Positions 7,749 to 17,766 are shown, numbered from the stretch's first letter. The stretch is DNA of 64,000 nucleotides from Microbulbifer sp. YPW1 (GCF_013367775.1 NZ_CP055157.1:992001-1056000), one strand, 5' to 3'. Notes: generated by a model from the sequence alone, not told the origin. Numbers and translations are program-made.

Positions 7749-8372
7749 TCAGGCCTTCTCTTTCTCCAGCGCATCGTCTTTGGCCGTGGCGCGGCGGTGC
7801 GCATCGCGGGCGGTGACGCGCTTGGCGTAGTCGATAAATTCCGGGCGCTTTTCAATGGTGCCGAACTCCACACCCCAGGCGATCTGCGCACCGACGTACA
7901 CGTCTGCTGCGGTAAAGCGCTCGCCGCAGATATAGGTGTGCTCCTTGAGCCAGGTCGAGAGCGCATCCAGCGCAGCGGTGTAGGTGCCATAGCCCGCCAT
8001 TCTCTGCTTCTGTACATCCGGCTCCACGCCCAGCACTTTGAAGTCGGTAACTGCGGCTTCCAGCGGACCCGCGGCAAAGAACAGCCAGCGGTAGTAGCTG
8101 GCGCGCTCTTCCGGCAGTGGTGCCAGCCCGGCTTGCGGGAAGGCGTCTGCGAGGTAGGCGCAGATGGCGGCGCACTCGGTGACCACCTCGCCACGGTGCA
8201 CGATGGCCGGCACTTTGCCCATGGGGTTGATCTTGAGGTAGGCCGGCTCTTTCATGTTGCCGTCATATTCGAGTACCTCGGTGCGGTAGGGAGCACTCAC
8301 TTCTTCCAGCATCCAGCGCACCAGGCGACCGCGGGATTGTGGGTTGGTATAGAAAATTACTTCATCTTGCAT
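7749..8372 (-). CDS. Glutathione S-transferase family protein
   Basis: 207 residues from the ATG at 8372 (MQDEVIFYTNPQSRGR). The N-terminal thioredoxin-like domain shows NPMGKVPAIV with the cis-proline, and VTECAAICAYLAD, which binds the glutathione gamma-glutamyl group. The C-terminal domain is all-helical. Asn10/Ser13 of the first segment may supply the activating hydroxyl. The role is detoxification or redox conjugation; the substrate is unknown. It is divergent from a WYL regulator at 8492, which may control it. Confidence 0.9.
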   Translation of the reverse strand: MQDEVIFYTNPQSRGRLVRWMLEEVSAPYRTEVLEYDGNMKEPAYLKINPMGKVPAIVHRGEVVTECAAICAYLADAFPQAGLAPLPEERASYYRWLFFAAGPLEAAVTDFKVLGVEPDVQKQRMAGYGTYTAALDALSTWLKEHTYICGERFTAADVYVGAQIAWGVEFGTIEKRPEFIDYAKRVTARDAHRRATAKDDALEKEKA

Positions 8373-8491
8373 AGCAGCTCTCCGTTGCTTCTGGTTTGCC
8401 CGTGGCTGATCGGGCATGTGATCGGAACGGGAGCACTGTAATTGTTAAATAGGCTATATTCCGCCCTAATAAATTTAGCAGGATGCAAGTC

Positions 8492-9451
8492 ATGTCGAAC
8501 CCGACGACACGGGTGCTGGCGCTGCTGGAATTGCTGCAACGACACGGCAATGCCAGCGGCAGCGAACTGGCCGAGATGCTGGGCGTGGATGGCCGCACGC
8601 TGCGCCGCTATATCGCGACGCTGGAAGAAATCGGCATTCCACTTACGGCAGAGCGCGGGCGCCACGGTGGTTACCGGCTGGTGTCGGGCTACAAGCTGCC
8701 GCCGATGATGTTCACCAACGAGGAAACCCTGGCCATCTCCCTCGGCCTGCTGGCCGCGCGCAGCCTCAGTGTGGGGGAAGTCTCCACCGCCGTCACCAGC
8801 GCCCAGGCCAAACTGGAACGGGTGATGCCACAGAAGCTTAAGCAGCAACTGCGCGCACTGGACGACAGCGTCACCCTGGACCTGGTGCCCTCGGCGGCGG
8901 CCGACAGCCTCACACTGGCCACTCTGGCGGCCGCCACCCAGAACCGCTGCCGCGTGGTGTTTGACTATACAAGTAGCAGGGAAAACGCGGATGAGGCAGT
9001 GACGCAACGGGAATTTGATCCCTATGGCCTGGTGTTCCGCTACGGCCGCTGGTACGCGGTGGGCCACTGCAACCTGCGCGCAGAAATCCGCACCTTCCGC
9101 CTCGATCGTATGCGCCAGTTACGCGGACTGGAAACGCCTTTTGAAAGGCCACAGGACTTCGACGCAGCCGGCTATCTCAGCGGTAGCTTCGCGACCATGG
9201 AGCAAGGTTTTGAAGTGGAGTTGTTCCTGCATACCGATCTCGAGACCGCCACCAGGATGCTCGGTGATGAACTCGGTCTGCTGACGCCAAAAGGCGATGG
9301 GGTGCTGTGGCGCGCACAGACCGGTTGCCTGGGGTGGTTTGCCTCACAGCTGGTGCGACTGCCGTACGAGTTTGAAATTCTGTCGCCGGCGGACCTTAAA
9401 ACCGAGTTGCGTCGGCATGCGCAGAAGTTACTGGCCATGACCACGGCTTAA
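8492..9451 (+). CDS. YafY-type transcriptional regulator (HTH + WYL domain)
   Basis: 319 residues. The N-terminal winged helix-turn-helix spans about residues 2-60 (TRVLALLELLQRHGNASGSE, then GVDGRTLRRYIATLEE), and the WYL domain is marked by YGLVFRYGRWYAVGHC and FRLDRMRQL. WYL domains sense small ligands or nucleic acid. I prefer the ATG at 8492 over 8483 because AGCAGG then lies nine bases upstream. It is divergent from the GST gene with about 120 bases between, which makes GST its probable target. Confidence 0.9.
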   Translation: MSNPTTRVLALLELLQRHGNASGSELAEMLGVDGRTLRRYIATLEEIGIPLTAERGRHGGYRLVSGYKLPPMMFTNEETLAISLGLLAARSLSVGEVSTAVTSAQAKLERVMPQKLKQQLRALDDSVTLDLVPSAAADSLTLATLAAATQNRCRVVFDYTSSRENADEAVTQREFDPYGLVFRYGRWYAVGHCNLRAEIRTFRLDRMRQLRGLETPFERPQDFDAAGYLSGSFATMEQGFEVELFLHTDLETATRMLGDELGLLTPKGDGVLWRAQTGCLGWFASQLVRLPYEFEILSPADLKTELRRHAQKLLAMTTA

Positions 9452-9520
9452 TCGGCACCTCTGCTCCTGATACAGTGAAAGCATTGGATACGGAACACTA
9501 ATTAAAAAACAGGAAAAGCA

Positions 9521-10213
9521 ATGAAGACCATTGGCCTGCTGGGCGGGATGAGCTGGGAATCGACCGCCAGCTACTACAAGGCAATCAACGAGCGGGTGAA
9601 GGCAAAACTCGGGGGCTTGCACTCGGCCAAGATCTGCCTGTATAGCGTGGACTTCGCGGAAATCGAGGCACTGCAACACGCGGGTAAGTGGGCGGAAACC
9701 GCAGAAATTCTTGCACAGGCCGCGCGGTCGGTGGAAGCCGGCGGTGCCGATATTCTGCTGATCTGTACCAATACGATGCACAAGGTCTTCGAAGAGGTCG
9801 CCTCCAGTGTATCAATCCCGCTTCTGCATATCGCAGATGCGACTGCACAGGCATTGATACGAGATGAGGTAAAAACCGTGGGCCTGCTGGGTACGCGATT
9901 CACCATGGAGCAGGATTTCTACAAGGGTCGGCTTATCAAGCACTTTGGTATTGCAGTGCTGACACCCACAGCCGATGAGCAGGCACTGGTGCACGACGTG
10001 ATCTACCGCGAACTGTGCCAGGGAATTGTGAGCGCTGAATCGAAAGCGAGGTACCTCGAGGTCATCGGCAATCTGCATCAGCGCGGTGCGCAGGGTATTG
10101 TTCTGGGGTGTACCGAAATCGCATTACTGGTGCAGCAACCCGATACCGATATTCCGCTGTATGACACCGCAGAGATTCACGCGAACCAGGCGGTGGAGCT
10201 TGCCCTGTCATAG
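9521..10213 (+). CDS. Aspartate/glutamate racemase family protein
   Basis: Cofactor-independent two-cysteine racemase of 230 residues. The start MKTIGLLGGMSWEST is diagnostic of the aspartate racemase branch. The two catalytic cysteines are in LLICTNTMHK (Cys82) and VLGCTEI (Cys197). The product, D-aspartate or D-glutamate, cannot be decided from sequence. It is a single gene with a short leader containing AGGAAAAGC before the ATG, followed by the long regulatory region of the cellobionate operon. Confidence 0.92.
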   Translation: MKTIGLLGGMSWESTASYYKAINERVKAKLGGLHSAKICLYSVDFAEIEALQHAGKWAETAEILAQAARSVEAGGADILLICTNTMHKVFEEVASSVSIPLLHIADATAQALIRDEVKTVGLLGTRFTMEQDFYKGRLIKHFGIAVLTPTADEQALVHDVIYRELCQGIVSAESKARYLEVIGNLHQRGAQGIVLGCTEIALLVQQPDTDIPLYDTAEIHANQAVELALS

Positions 10214-10593
10214 CACTTGACGGCCGCCGAGGCCGAAGTTCACGTAAACCCTTCTGGGATTGCTCATCCCCCGACCATCCCCGCGGCCAACTGACCACTC
10301 AGAGCCATTCAATAACCGGCGGCTCCAATCCAATGCTGCCACCAACAACCCGGCCAAAGTCTCAACTGATAACGCCTGGACTTGTATGGGTTGAACCCTA
10401 AAGATGAATTTCCCGCCATTTTTTTCAGATTGCCGCTCTTTTCTGGTCATCTGATACGACTACTCAGTATCAGCGTCGAAATTACAACCGCTAGCGATGA
10501 GCAAATTACGCGCGTCTTTGCCTATGACATCGCGGTGTCAGCGTAATTGCGCCATTTATTTACCCGACAACAACAATAAAAATGGAGCGCGCC
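10214..10593 (+). promoter_or_regulatory. Regulatory region of the transporter/GH94/lactonase operon
   Basis: No gene is seen. Three inverted repeats lie here: CTGATAC (10451-10457) / GTATCAG (10467-10473); GCAAATTACGC (10501-10511) / GCGTAATTGC (10541-10550); and, nested inside the latter, TGACA (10525-10529) / TGTCA (10536-10540) with a central TCGCGG, which resembles LacI-family operators. The density of symmetric sites upstream of a sugar operon suggests substrate-dependent control by a regulator encoded elsewhere. Confidence 0.6.
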
Positions 10594-12084
10594 ATGTCTT
10601 CACCTGCCTTAAAGCACTCTAATCACGAACACCGAAACCCTCGCTTAGCCCGGCTCGGCCTGGGTGAGAAAGCCGGCTTCGCTATTGGCGATTTTGGCTT
10701 CAATCTCTATTGGACCTGTATCGCTTCCTTTCTTGCGGTTTTTTACACCGATGTATTCGGCCTGCCGGCGGCTATCGCGGGTACTCTGCTTCTGATCACC
10801 AAGCTTATCGATGCGATGACAGATCCACTGATGGGCGCCATCGCCGATCGTACCCAAACTCGCTGGGGCAAGTTCCGCCCTTACCTGCTGTTCGCAGGCG
10901 TGCCCATGGCGGCGGCCTCGGTACTCACCTTCACCACTCCGGACCTGAATGGAACCGGCAAACTCATTTACGCCTATATCACCTACAGCGCGATGATGCT
11001 GGGGTATACCTTGCTAAGCACTCCCTACGCGTCTCTCTCCGGCGTAATGACCGCTCACCCGCAAGAGCGCAATACGCTGATCAGCTGGCGGTTTATCGCT
11101 GCCTTTGCCGGTATGACCTTCGTCAACAAGTACACCCTGCCGCTGGTGGAATGGCTGGGACGGGGGAATGAGCAGCTCGGCTGGCAGCTCACCATGATGG
11201 TGTACGGCGCCCTGGCCTGTGTGATATTCGCGGTGACTTTTTTTACCACCCGCGAGCGCATCGAGCCACCAGCAGTACAGAACACCAGACCGCTGGATGA
11301 CATAAAGGATCTGCTGCACAACCGTCCCTGGCTGATATTGGTTGGGCTTCAGATGGTCATCATGTTGACCATTACCCTGCGCGGCGGCTCCAGTTATTAC
11401 TACCTGATGTATTACGTGGAGCGCCCGGAATTGATTTCCAATTATCTGGCGGTGCAGGCGCTTGCTCTGGCAGGAGGTGCAGCCATCACGCCGCTGCTGA
11501 CCCGTTATTTTGACAAAGCACTCCTGATCGTGATCCTGATGTGTGTTGTCGGCACACTTTCTCTGGCATTTTACTTTGTACCAAAAGACGCGGTCTGGCT
11601 GATGTTTACCCTGAATATTCTGATCAGTCTGGCGCTGGGACCCAAATCCCCACTGGCCTGGTCCATGTTTGCCGATTGCGCCGACTACACCGAGTGGCGC
11701 AGCGGTCGGCGCGCCACCGCCATGACATTTTCCGCCGCCACCTTCTCCATGAAACTGGGCGGGGCCATGGGTTCTGCGCTGATGTTGTGGGTGTTGGCTG
11801 CCATCGGCTATGTGGCAAGGGAGGCACAGAGCGGTGCCTCGCAAGCGGGTATTGCGCTACTACAGACGGTCATCCCCGGGGCCTTTGCGCTGCTCGCTGC
11901 CGCAGTGGCAAGTTTCTATCCACTGAACAATGCCCGCCTGGAACGCATTCAGGAGGAACTGGGCAAGGGCACCGCGACCGGGAAGCGGGACACGCGGTGG
12001 CCACTGGATAAAGACACAGACACCATAGCTCCAGAAGAAAGACCACCCGTGGGAAGGCCACCCGCCGGGACCGCACCGTCGTGA
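10594..12084 (+). CDS. GPH-family sugar:cation symporter (MFS)
   Basis: Inner-membrane transporter of the glycoside-pentoside-hexuronide family, 496 residues, about twelve membrane segments. Diagnostic pieces are [17 protein letters not shown] near the start and [17 protein letters not shown] followed by [11 protein letters not shown], the loop 2-3 signature. I chose the ATG at 10594 because GGAG at 10584-10587 is six bases upstream. It is the first gene of the operon; the GH94 gene starts 13 bases after its stop. By context it would import a beta-glucosyl disaccharide, here inferred to be cellobionate; its own sequence does not prove the substrate. Confidence 0.9.
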   Translation: MSSPALKHSNHEHRNPRLARLGLGEKAGFAIGDFGFNLYWTCIASFLAVFYTDVFGLPAAIAGTLLLITKLIDAMTDPLMGAIADRTQTRWGKFRPYLLFAGVPMAAASVLTFTTPDLNGTGKLIYAYITYSAMMLGYTLLSTPYASLSGVMTAHPQERNTLISWRFIAAFAGMTFVNKYTLPLVEWLGRGNEQLGWQLTMMVYGALACVIFAVTFFTTRERIEPPAVQNTRPLDDIKDLLHNRPWLILVGLQMVIMLTITLRGGSSYYYLMYYVERPELISNYLAVQALALAGGAAITPLLTRYFDKALLIVILMCVVGTLSLAFYFVPKDAVWLMFTLNILISLALGPKSPLAWSMFADCADYTEWRSGRRATAMTFSAATFSMKLGGAMGSALMLWVLAAIGYVAREAQSGASQAGIALLQTVIPGAFALLAAAVASFYPLNNARLERIQEELGKGTATGKRDTRWPLDKDTDTIAPEERPPVGRPPAGTAPS

Positions 12085-12097
12085 AGGAAACAACCCC

Positions 12098-14584
12098 ATG
12101 ATAAACGCAACCGATAATGCCGCAGTGCTTACCAGCTCAGAGGATGGTGCGCGCTGCGAGCTTGCGAGCCCCACGGCCATGCCAGCAGCCAGCGCCTTTT
12201 TGTGGAACCGTCGCATGCTGGTACAGGTGAATTGCCGCGGTTTCGTGGTGGCGCGCCATATGCAGCCGGAGCCGGCCGCCTACGCCCACGCCCCCAACCT
12301 CGAAGCCAAAACGTTTATGCAGCCGGAGCAGCCTTTTTACGCACATCATCCGGGCCGCTTTTTGTATGTAAAGGACGAGGATACCGGCGAACTGTTTTCC
12401 GCCCCCTACGAGCCGGTGCGCGCAAGCGCCGAGCAGTTCTGCTTTTCCGTCGGCAGTGGCGATATTTCCTGGCGGATACACAACGCCGGCCTGGAGGTCT
12501 GCCTGACACTGCGACTGCCCGTGGACGACTCCGTGGAATTATGGGAATGCACTCTGCGCAATTATTCCGGCAGGCCACGACGGATTTCGGTTTACCCCTA
12601 TTTTCCTGTCGGCTATATGAGCTGGATGAACCAGTCCGGGGAATATCGCGCGGACCTGGGGGGCATCGTCTGCTCCAGTATCACGCCCTATCAAAAGGTG
12701 GATGATTACTTCAAGAATCGCCACTTCAAAGACAAAACCTTCCTTCTGCATGAAACAACTCCGGACGCCTGGGAATCCGTCCAGTCCACCTTTGAGGGCG
12801 AGGGTGGACTGCACAATCCCGATGCGGTACGCCAGCCGCTTTTAGGTGGTGGCGAGGCCCGCTATCAAGTACCCGCGGCCGCGCTGCAATACCGCGTGAA
12901 ACTGGCCCCGGACGAGAAGCGCACACTGCGCTTTATATTTGGCCCGGCCCGCGACGACAAAGAAATCCTTGCACTGCGCAAGCGTTACCTGTCGATCACC
13001 GGATTCGCCGCCGCCGCGGCGCAGTATCAAGGCTATTTAGCGCAGGGGCGCGGCTGCCTGCAGATCGAAACGCCGGACCGCGAACTGGATCAGTTTGCCA
13101 ACCACTGGCTGCCTCGCCAGGTGTTCTACCACGGCGACGTCAACCGCCTGACCACGGACCCGCAAACCCGCAACTACCTGCAGGACCAGTTGGGCATGGC
13201 CTATATCCGGCCCAAAACCGCGCGCGCCGCCCTACTGCGTACCCTCAGCCAGCAAAAACCGGATGGTTCCCTGCCCGATGGTATTCTGCTCAGCGCTGAG
13301 GCAGAGCTGAAATATATCAATCAGGTGCCGCATACGGATCACTGTGTGTGGCTGCCGATTTTTTTACACGCTTACCTGAATGAAACCGGCGATTACGCGC
13401 TGCTTGATGAACGGGTAGGTGCCGACGGGAATGGCGAATGCAGCGTGTTTGAGCGCGTGAACAGTGCTATGGACTGGCTGGCAGGGGCGCGCGACCAACG
13501 GGGCCTCAGCTATATCGGCCAGGGAGACTGGTGCGATCCGATGAATATGGTGGGCTACCGGGGCCGCGGGGTATCCGGCTGGCTTTCTCTCGCCACCGCT
13601 TATGCATTGCAACTCTGGGCGCATATCTGTGCGCAGCAGAAACAGGTGGCGGCAGAAGAAAAATATGCCCGTATTGCTACGGAGATCAACAGCGCGGTCA
13701 ATCGCCATCTGTGGGATGGTGAGTGGTTCGCCCGCGGCATCACCGATGAGGGCAGGATTTTTGGTATACGCGAAGATCGCGAGGGGCGTATCTTTCTCAA
13801 CCCCCAGAGCTGGGCGCTGCTGAGCGGCGCCGCCGATGTCACGCAGCATGAAAGTCTGCTGAGCGCGGTGGAACAACAACTGGCAACCCCCTATGGCCCG
13901 ATGATGCTGGCACCCGCTTACACCGCCATGCGCGAAGATGTGGGCCGCGTCACCCAGAAACACCCCGGCTCCGCAGAAAACGGCTCCGTGTACAACCACG
14001 CGGCAGCGTTTTATATCTATAGCCTGTACGCCGTCGGCGAGAGTGATAGAGCCTGGCACCTGCTGCGGCAAATGATTCCCGGCCCCGATCGGGCGGATCT
14101 GGTGCAGCGCGGGCAACTACCGGTATTTGCGCCCAACTACTATCGCGGCGCCTGGCACCAGTACCCGGAACACGCGGGCCGCTCCAGCCAGTTGTTTAAC
14201 ACCGGCACCGCGGCCTGGATCTACCGCTGTCTGGTAGAGGCCCTGTTCGGACTGAAAGGTGAAGGGCAGGGATTGCGCATTGCACCCCAGCTGCCCTCTC
14301 ATTGGCGACAGGCACGAGTGGAACGTCGCTTCCGCGACGCCCTGTTCGAGGTACAATTTGAGCGCCGGCAAATTGGTGAGGGCGAACGCAGTGAAGGGAA
14401 AAACGACAAGAGCGTGCGCGTATACGTCGATGGCGAACACCTTGCAGAACCACTGATCAGCCCTGTTCAGGCCGGGCGTCACTACCGGCTGCGCGTGTTA
14501 TTGCCACCGGCGGCAGCCCATACTACTAATCCGGCGAAAAATTCGACAACAAAGAGCAAGCAACAAAATGCCCAAACCGTTTGA
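12098..14584 (+). CDS. GH94 phosphorylase, probably cellobionic acid phosphorylase
   Basis: Cytoplasmic inverting phosphorylase of 828 residues. Domain order is the GH94 one: N-terminal beta-sandwich, linker helices, (alpha/alpha)6 barrel, small C-terminal sheet. The catalytic acid is in [10 protein letters not shown] (Asp480). As I recall from the Saccharophagus degradans cellobionic acid phosphorylase structure, Gln190, Arg609 and Lys613 recognise the gluconate carboxylate; here Gln199 (TPYQKVDD), Arg617 and Lys621 (GRVTQKHPG) occupy similar positions with the same Arg-to-Lys spacing of four. Expected products are glucose 1-phosphate and gluconate. A cellobiose or other disaccharide phosphorylase remains possible. 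The 3' end overlaps the lactonase gene by 17 bases. Confidence 0.82.
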   Translation: MINATDNAAVLTSSEDGARCELASPTAMPAASAFLWNRRMLVQVNCRGFVVARHMQPEPAAYAHAPNLEAKTFMQPEQPFYAHHPGRFLYVKDEDTGELFSAPYEPVRASAEQFCFSVGSGDISWRIHNAGLEVCLTLRLPVDDSVELWECTLRNYSGRPRRISVYPYFPVGYMSWMNQSGEYRADLGGIVCSSITPYQKVDDYFKNRHFKDKTFLLHETTPDAWESVQSTFEGEGGLHNPDAVRQPLLGGGEARYQVPAAALQYRVKLAPDEKRTLRFIFGPARDDKEILALRKRYLSITGFAAAAAQYQGYLAQGRGCLQIETPDRELDQFANHWLPRQVFYHGDVNRLTTDPQTRNYLQDQLGMAYIRPKTARAALLRTLSQQKPDGSLPDGILLSAEAELKYINQVPHTDHCVWLPIFLHAYLNETGDYALLDERVGADGNGECSVFERVNSAMDWLAGARDQRGLSYIGQGDWCDPMNMVGYRGRGVSGWLSLATAYALQLWAHICAQQKQVAAEEKYARIATEINSAVNRHLWDGEWFARGITDEGRIFGIREDREGRIFLNPQSWALLSGAADVTQHESLLSAVEQQLATPYGPMMLAPAYTAMREDVGRVTQKHPGSAENGSVYNHAAAFYIYSLYAVGESDRAWHLLRQMIPGPDRADLVQRGQLPVFAPNYYRGAWHQYPEHAGRSSQLFNTGTAAWIYRCLVEALFGLKGEGQGLRIAPQLPSHWRQARVERRFRDALFEVQFERRQIGEGERSEGKNDKSVRVYVDGEHLAEPLISPVQAGRHYRLRVLLPPAAAHTTNPAKNSTTKSKQQNAQTV

Positions 14585-15455
14585 GCGCCTGTGTATCGCG
14601 GCACTACTTTGTTTTTCCGGCCTTGTGCAGGCCGCACTGCCAATGGCAGAGGGCGCGAAACTGAAACTGGTCTCGGACCAGTTCGTTTTTACCGAAGGTC
14701 CTGCGGCGGACGCCGCGGGTAATATTTACTTCACTGACCAGCCAAACGACACAATCTGGAAATTCGCAGTAGACGGGAGCCTCTCGCTGTTTATGGATGA
14801 CGCCGGTCGCTCCAACGGCATGGCATTTGATGGCGAGGGTAACTTGCTGACCTGCGCGGATGAAAAGGGCGAGCTATGGCGTGTCGCTCCGAATGGAGAG
14901 GTTACCGTGCTGGTGAAAGACTTCGCCGGCAAACGGCTGAACGGCCCCAACGACTTGTGGGTAGACCCCGCAGGCGGGATCTATTTTACCGACCCCTATT
15001 ACCAGCGGCCTTACTGGGAACACAGCGCGCCGGAACTGGACAAAGAGGCTGTCTACTACCTGCCCCCCGACGCACAGGAGCCGCTGGTGGTGGCGGATGA
15101 CCTGGTAAAACCCAACGGCATCATCGGAAGCAGCGACGGCAAAACCCTGTACGTCGCCGATATCGGCGACGACAAAACCTATGCATACTCGGTACTTGCC
15201 GACGGGCAGCTGTCCGCAAAAAAACTATTTGCGGAAATGGGCTCGGACGGCATGGCGCTGGACCGGCGCGGCAACCTCTACCTCACGGGCGATGGGGTAA
15301 CCGTGCTCGACAAGCACGGCAAACACATTGGACATATCCCGGTACCCGGAGACTGGACCGCGAATGTCACCTTCGGCGGCGAGCATGGCCGCACCCTGTT
15401 TATCACTGCCGGCCCCGCGGTATACACCCTGGCCATGCGAGTGGCCGGAATGTGA
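14568..15455 (+). CDS. Exported SMP-30/gluconolactonase-like protein
   Basis: 295 residues, six-bladed beta-propeller lactonase. The signal peptide is [13 protein letters not shown], cut near residue 22, placing the enzyme in the periplasm or outside. Likely divalent-metal ligands are the Glu of FTEGPAA, the Asn of LNGPNDLW, the Asn of KPNGI and the Asp of GSDGMALD, in the usual order. Beside a GH94 enzyme and a sugar importer, it could open cellobiono-1,5-lactone, the direct product of C1-oxidising lytic monooxygenases, to cellobionate before uptake. That role is inferred from context. Confidence 0.87.
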   Translation: MPKPFERLCIAALLCFSGLVQAALPMAEGAKLKLVSDQFVFTEGPAADAAGNIYFTDQPNDTIWKFAVDGSLSLFMDDAGRSNGMAFDGEGNLLTCADEKGELWRVAPNGEVTVLVKDFAGKRLNGPNDLWVDPAGGIYFTDPYYQRPYWEHSAPELDKEAVYYLPPDAQEPLVVADDLVKPNGIIGSSDGKTLYVADIGDDKTYAYSVLADGQLSAKKLFAEMGSDGMALDRRGNLYLTGDGVTVLDKHGKHIGHIPVPGDWTANVTFGGEHGRTLFITAGPAVYTLAMRVAGM

Positions 15456-15633
15456 GACGCATGTAAACGGGCATCCCACATTGCCTGATTTGCAAGTAAG
15501 CGGAATACCCGTAGTCACTGATGATGAAAGGTAAGTTCTATTTCCTGTCCTACCCCTCATCCATTGCCAGATAGTGTATCCACCGCCGCCAGACAGAGAT
15601 TTGTCCCGCAGCGGTGGGTTTCATGGGCAGATT

Positions 15634-15984
15634 TCAAGGCGTCGGGATCGGCATACACTCCATCACTTCCACGCAATCACCGGGAAAGATGGCGAAGTGT
15701 GGGTGGTTTTCGAAAAGCCTGGCCGCGTCTTCGTGGCTTTCCGCTTTGATGATGACGTAGCCCGTCATATTGTTTTGCACATCACTGATGCCATCGGGCC
15801 CAATACGCTTGGTCTTGCCCAGCGGGCCGCCTTCGGCAACGAGGATATCGCTGTGTTTTTCCATCCAGCCGCCCCAGGCGGCCATGCCTTCCTGGATGCG
15901 CTGCTGCCGCTCTTCTTCGGAGAGGTGGTCCCATGCTTCGCTGGTTTTTGGGGTGCCGAGGTACATGGCGAGATAGTTTTTCAT
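15634..15984 (-). CDS. YCII/DGPF-domain protein
   Basis: 116 residues, dimeric alpha-beta fold of the YCII family. Visible pieces are MKNYLAMYLGTP, MAAWGGWMEKHSDILVAEGG, and GYVIIKAESHEDAARLFENH. It is the last gene of a minus-strand unit with a sigma factor and an SRPBCC protein. YCII/DGPF proteins commonly accompany group-42 ECF sigma factors; their role there is not settled. Confidence 0.88.
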   Translation of the reverse strand: MKNYLAMYLGTPKTSEAWDHLSEEERQQRIQEGMAAWGGWMEKHSDILVAEGGPLGKTKRIGPDGISDVQNNMTGYVIIKAESHEDAARLFENHPHFAIFPGDCVEVMECMPIPTP

Positions 15985-16000
15985 GATTAGTCCCTTCCCT

Positions 16001-16040
16001 GTTTGAACGTAGTTAATGTTTAAACGTAGTTACTGTTTGA
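16001..16040 (-). repeat. 17-bp tandem repeat spanning the SRPBCC stop codon
   Basis: Read on the minus strand: AAACAGTAACTACGTTT, then AAACATTAACTACGTTC, then AAACAG. The first unit contains the TAA stop of the SRPBCC gene and the second carries TAA again. See the matching cases at 34788-34835 and 51333-51419. Confidence 0.85.
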
Positions 16041-16473
16041 TTTCCGGTTCAACCAGACGGGCCAGGGCCAGCATTGACTCCTGCCAGCCGAGGTAGCACA
16101 TCTCAACCGGGATCACGTCGGGGATACCGTCCTGCACGATGGTGAGCTCGGTACCGCAGGACACCGGTTTGAGGCTGACCGTGACCTCCATGGCGCCCGG
16201 CAGGTTCGGATCGTCGAAGATGTCGATGTAGCGAATGCGCTCGTTCTCAATCATTTCCTTGAACTCGCCGCCGAAGGAATGCTCTTCCCCGGTAGTGAAG
16301 TTGATAAACGACGCCTTGTAGGTACCGCCCACCTCGGGCTCCAGGTGATCGTAAATTGCGTAGAAACCATCTGGCGGGGACCATTTGGCCATGGCGTGCG
16401 GGTTGGTGAAGGCGCGATAGACCCGCTCGGCGGGAGCGCGCAGGACGCGGTGCAAACGTACAGTGCCGGGCAT
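16030..16473 (-). CDS. SRPBCC (AHSA1-like) domain protein
   Basis: 147 residues with the START-like fold: TVRLHRVLRAPAERVYRAFT at the start, then DPHAMAKW-type motif (here NPHAMAKWSPPDG), and a final helix with GWQESMLALARLVEP. The domain has a deep hydrophobic cavity that binds lipids or small aromatics. RBS GAGGAG precedes the ATG. It sits 15 bases downstream of the sigma gene's early stop, exactly where the sigma C-terminal extension would normally be encoded. Confidence 0.9.
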   Translation of the reverse strand: MPGTVRLHRVLRAPAERVYRAFTNPHAMAKWSPPDGFYAIYDHLEPEVGGTYKASFINFTTGEEHSFGGEFKEMIENERIRYIDIFDDPNLPGAMEVTVSLKPVSCGTELTIVQDGIPDVIPVEMCYLGWQESMLALARLVEPEIKQ

Positions 16474-16488
16474 GGTGATTCTCCTCTT

Positions 16489-17280
16489 TCAACGTGTTTC
16501 GCTAACTAAGCCCGCGTCGCCGCCAGCCGACACCCGCGCAGCGCGGCGAGAATCCTGCAGCAGCAACAGCGCCAACAATCCCTCCACCTCGGGCTCTGGC
16601 AGTAACTCGCGCAGCAGCCGCGTCAGGCGAATGGCTTCCGCTGTTAGGTCCTGGCGGATCAGGCTGTCGCCACTGGAAGCGGAGTAGCCCTCATTGAAAA
16701 TCAGGTAAATGGCGTGCAATACGCTATCCAGCCGCTCGGGTAACTGCCCCGGACCCGGAACCTCATAGGGAATTTTGGCGTCACGAATCTTCGCTTTGGC
16801 GCGCACGATGCGCTGTGCCAGGGTGGGTGTAGAAGTTAAAAAGGCGCTGGCAATTTCTTCGGTGGTGAGACCGCACACTTCGCGCAGAGTCAGCGCGAGC
16901 CTGGCCTCCGGGGCCAGGCTCGGGTGACAGCAGGTGAAGATCAGGCGCAGCCGGTCATCCTCAATGCCCTGGACTTCCAGCTCATCATCGGTTGTAAGCT
17001 CGGCTTCGAGGCGTTCGGCAACCTCCTCGTAAGACACATTGAAGCGCGCCTTGCGCCGCAGCTGATCGATGGCCTTGAAGCGCCCGGTAGAAACCAGCCA
17101 GGCGCGGGGGTTATCGGGGATACCGTCGCTGGGCCACTGTGTCAGTGCCACGGCGAACGCATCGTGCAGGGCCTCCTCGGCGAGATCAAAATCCCCGAGC
17201 AGACGAATCAGGGTTGCGAGCACGCGGCGCGATTCGTTCTGGTAGATTTCTTGCAACCGGGCCTGTGACAGTTCCGCCAT
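16489..17280 (-). CDS. ECF sigma factor, group-42-like, lacking the C-terminal extension
   Basis: 263 residues. Sigma region 2 is at about 10-75 (VLATLIRLLGDFDLAEEALHDAF, PRAWLVSTGRFKAIDQLRR). Region 4 is at about 125-170 (RLALTLREVCGLTTEEIA, then TLAQRIVRAKAKIR). The HAIYLIFNEGYSAS segment is typical of the DUF6596-type, group-42 ECF proteins that accompany YCII genes. Those usually reach about 400 residues with a TPR-like C-terminal domain; this one stops soon after LLLLQDSRRAAR. Whether the shortened form is active is open. It heads a minus-strand operon with SRPBCC and YCII genes. Confidence 0.87.
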   Translation of the reverse strand: MAELSQARLQEIYQNESRRVLATLIRLLGDFDLAEEALHDAFAVALTQWPSDGIPDNPRAWLVSTGRFKAIDQLRRKARFNVSYEEVAERLEAELTTDDELEVQGIEDDRLRLIFTCCHPSLAPEARLALTLREVCGLTTEEIASAFLTSTPTLAQRIVRAKAKIRDAKIPYEVPGPGQLPERLDSVLHAIYLIFNEGYSASSGDSLIRQDLTAEAIRLTRLLRELLPEPEVEGLLALLLLQDSRRAARVSAGGDAGLVSETR

Positions 17281-17397
17281 AAGTGTGATTTTTATCTGAT
17301 TTAGATATGCCGTTACTCGGGCTACTTACTATAGCGAAGATATGGCATTCTCTGTCGTACCAATTAGCCGTAAATCTGTATAAACGGACAACAATTT

Positions 17398-17766
17398 ATG
17401 ATCGATTTCGAAAACAAAAGTCTGTTCAAGCTGAAACAGAATGCCGGATTTGCCGAAAAGGTCGCCCCGCTGTTACTCGACGGCGAGGAAGTACTGGACT
17501 CTTTCAAATCCATGCGCGACGGCGTGGTGTTTACCAGCAAGCGGATAATCGCAGTCAACGTACAGGGGATCACCGGCAGCAAGAAAGATTTCACATCCCT
17601 GCCCTACAAGAACATCGTCGCTTTCTCGGTAGAGAGTTCCGGTACCTTGGACATCGATAGCGAGCTGGAGCTGTATTTTTCTTCGCTGGGCAAGGTGCGT
17701 TTTGAGTTCAGTGGTAAAGCGCGGCTGATGGATATCGCACATTATATTGGTCGATACGCGCTCTAG
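17398..17766 (+). CDS. PH-domain (bPH) protein
   Basis: 122 residues. The pattern ILLDGEEVLDSFKSMRDGVVFTSKRII here reads as LLLDGEEVLDSFKSM then DGVVFTSKRIIAVNVQG, followed by SLPYKNIVAFSVESSG; this is the bacterial pleckstrin-homology fold of the former DUF1696/YvbH type. These soluble proteins form rings and their ligands are unknown. It is divergent from the ECF sigma gene with about 117 bases between, so it could be part of the sigma regulon. Confidence 0.85.
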   Translation: MIDFENKSLFKLKQNAGFAEKVAPLLLDGEEVLDSFKSMRDGVVFTSKRIIAVNVQGITGSKKDFTSLPYKNIVAFSVESSGTLDIDSELELYFSSLGKVRFEFSGKARLMDIAHYIGRYAL

